Positions 5,220 through 5,992 of a stretch of 5,992 nucleotides of DNA are shown here, piece by piece (the stretch's first letter is position 1; each line of letters begins with the position of its first letter). The position numbers were made by a program, and so were the translations under genes. The stretch spans positions 1-5,992 of the forward strand of contig JANQMO010000054.1 of the NCBI GenBank assembly GCA_028280025.1, written 5' to 3'. A model generated the notes under the pieces. That model did no database searches. It saw nothing but the letters and a program-made list of their open reading frames with translations, and was not told the DNA's origin. Source of the DNA: Chlorobium sp. (GTDB lineage: Bacteria; Bacteroidota; Chlorobiia; Chlorobiales; Chlorobiaceae).

Positions 5220-5438
5220 ATGAAAATTAACTACTATCCAGACACCGATTCGCTCTATATCGAATTATCAGACAAAGAAAGCTCAGACAGTCGGGAAATT
5301 TCCGAAGGCATCGTGCTTGATTATGATAAAAAAGGTGCGCTCGTTGGTATCGATATTGACAATGCCACAGAAAAAATAAACCTCAAGGAACTCATTCTTA
5401 ACAAGCTGCCTATGGAAACACAAAAAATCTCAGCCTGA
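5220..5438 (+). CDS. DUF2283 family small protein
   Basis: This 72-residue protein has the complete DUF2283 pattern. It has MKINYYPDTDSLYIELSD (1-18), a turn with SREISEGIVLDYDKKG (24-39), then LVGIDIDNAT (41-50) and a hydrophilic C-terminus. Members are small beta-rich proteins, often encoded next to a DUF4258 protein and suspected to be TA-like. Here no DUF4258 gene is present. The 82 bases between AbiEii and this gene hold no credible reading frame, so it appears as an orphan. The AGGAG at 5207 fixes the start. It might be co-transcribed with abiE, since I see no terminator in the gap. The function is unknown. Confidence 0.85.
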   Translation: MKINYYPDTDSLYIELSDKESSDSREISEGIVLDYDKKGALVGIDIDNATEKINLKELILNKLPMETQKISA

Positions 5439-5464
5439 AATAGTGATGGGTCTTACATTTCCAC

Positions 5465-5561
5465 CATTCACCATTCACGATTTTTCCTCCACTCATTGCT
5501 CGTTGCTCAGCACTCATTGCTATCTCCACTGAGAACTTAGAACCGAGAACTAAGAACTTCT
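5465..5561. repeat. Heptamer tandem-repeat mosaic in spacer 4
   Basis: CATTCAC twice (5465-5478). CTCATTG, CTCGTTG, CTCAGCA, CTCATTG (5492-5519). CACTGAG, AACTTAG, AACCGAG, AACTAAG, AACTTCT (5527-5561). These are the same unit types and the same left-to-right order as in spacer 1. Confidence 0.75.
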
Positions 5562-5591
5562 CCCCAAACACCTAGCAACTAACGCATCATA

Positions 5592-5614
5592 TACAGACTT
5601 ATTTCACTTACGGA
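5592..5614. repeat. 23-bp dispersed repeat, copy B
   Basis: It matches 401-423 at 22 of 23 bases. It lies about 90 bases before the TGACTCGGGG block, whereas in spacer 1 it lies after that block. Confidence 0.6.
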
Positions 5615-5683
5615 ACAGCGTCCCGCAACCCTTGCGCTTTCCCCTGTCAACGCTTCCCCATCACATTGCTGGCGATCGAGGCA

Positions 5684-5769
5684 TGACTCGGGGCCATGAT
5701 GGCTGGCTAAGCCTTTCATGTAAGAAACTTCCATTCTCTACTCTCTACCGGTTTTCATCGGCGCTTTCA
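5684..5769. repeat. Degenerate dispersed block, copy B (begins TGACTCGGGG)
   Basis: It is a diverged relative of 1-83, sharing the first ten bases exactly, then scattered words (GGCTA, CTTTCA, ACTT, TACCGGT-like, CGGCGC). Divergence is far greater than for the antitoxin repeat, so this family is older or not selected. Confidence 0.5.
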
Positions 5770-5840
5770 CAACGTCCCGCACCCCGCTGTTTTGAAACTT
5801 CTCAGTATTCTATTAGCTTTGTAAAAAGATGTAAAGGATA

Positions 5841-5992
5841 TGATAAACCATGGATAAACTATGTTAACACTGAACCTTAAATACGAAATCCTTCCTGACA
5901 GGATTATAACCATAAAACTCCCGGAACATGTGCGTCCAGGCCTGCACAACGTCGTTGTAGTACTGGACGAAAAAGAGCAGAATCAAACTGCT
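5841..5992. repeat. 152-bp direct repeat, copy 2 (runs off the window)
   Basis: It is 98% identical to 1042-1193 with no gaps, same orientation, offset 4799 bases. The right boundary is not visible. Confidence 0.95.
5861..5992 (+). CDS. VapB-like antitoxin, second copy (3' partial)
   Basis: The first 44 codons are identical in protein sequence to the gene at 1062 (MLTLNLKYEIL, IITIKLPEHV, VVVVLDEKEQNQT). The only nucleotide differences in the coding part are two synonymous third-position changes. The gene continues past the window end. Unlike the first copy it may keep its own C-terminus and a downstream PIN-type toxin. Upstream is spacer 4 rather than a DUF2442 gene, so the two copies have different neighbours. 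I see no strong ribosome binding site beyond GGAT at 5852-5855. Confidence 0.7.
   Translation, partial: MLTLNLKYEILPDRIITIKLPEHVRPGLHNVVVVLDEKEQNQTA

Larger units (their letters stand above)
5439..5860. other. Non-coding spacer (spacer 4)
   Basis: No gene is seen. The left part (5465-5561) is a heptamer mosaic. The right part (5592-5769) is more G-rich and non-repetitive and contains the 23-bp and TGACTCGGGG blocks also found in spacer 1. A plus-strand open frame at 5632-5880 crosses the start of the antitoxin copy in the wrong frame and resembles no protein I know. Confidence 0.65.

Noticed and set aside
5570..5660. Integron attC site in the AACTAACGC...AACGC area
   Set aside because: The module array suggested cassettes, but I could not find paired core sites with the proper inverted boxes, and no equivalent recurs at the other spacers.
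5632..5880. 82-codon open frame on the plus strand and a 60-codon frame on the minus strand in the same area
   Set aside because: The first runs out of frame into the antitoxin copy, and both cover degenerate repeat DNA. No recognisable domain or ribosome binding site.

Overview
This window is an accessory, chromosomal-type stretch of a mesophilic bacterium, most likely Gram-negative. It is made almost entirely of small toxin-antitoxin (TA)-like and defence-associated genes separated by peculiar repetitive spacers. There is no rRNA, tRNA, phage or housekeeping gene to fix the lineage. TA families of these kinds and short tandem-repeat spacers occur in green sulfur bacteria, cyanobacteria and sulfur-cycle proteobacteria, so I make no firm taxonomic call.

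Layout: 1-540 is a non-coding, G-poor spacer. 541-1033 is an overlapping DUF4160/DUF2442 pair. 1062-1834 is a decayed TA locus. It begins with the 5' part of a VapB-like antitoxin gene, which runs directly into a HigB-like (RelE/ParE superfamily) toxin lacking its N-terminus. A HigA-like helix-turn-helix antitoxin with a frameshift follows, and the locus ends at a probable terminator. 1864-2089 is a second spacer. 2090-3280 (minus strand) is an AAA ATPase with a DUF4143 nuclease-like C-terminus; its promoter carries a perfect 10-bp inverted repeat. 3330-3590 is a third spacer. 3630-5137 is an AbiEi/AbiEii (type IV TA) operon with a 4-bp ATGA overlap and an inverted repeat lodged between its putative -35 and -10. 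5220-5438 is a solitary DUF2283 gene with a strong ribosome binding site. 5439-5840 is a fourth spacer. The window ends inside a second, nearly identical copy of the VapB-like antitoxin gene (5861 onward).

The genes look like independent modules, each expected to be self-contained and in some cases autoregulated, rather than one pathway. What ties the region together is the DNA between the modules. Four spacers contain mosaics of 7-bp tandem repeats (AACTGAG, CATTCAC, CTCATTG, CTCACAT, CAATACC and similar types), always on the same strand whatever the gene orientation. They lie between modules and never inside an operon. Two spacers share a perfect 50-bp block. Spacers 1 and 4 also share two degenerate sequence blocks, and a 152-bp, 98% identical direct repeat flanks about 4.8 kb. 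Together with the fused and frameshifted TA genes, this suggests a TA array that is gained, shuffled and lost by recombination between repeats. That last step is inference.
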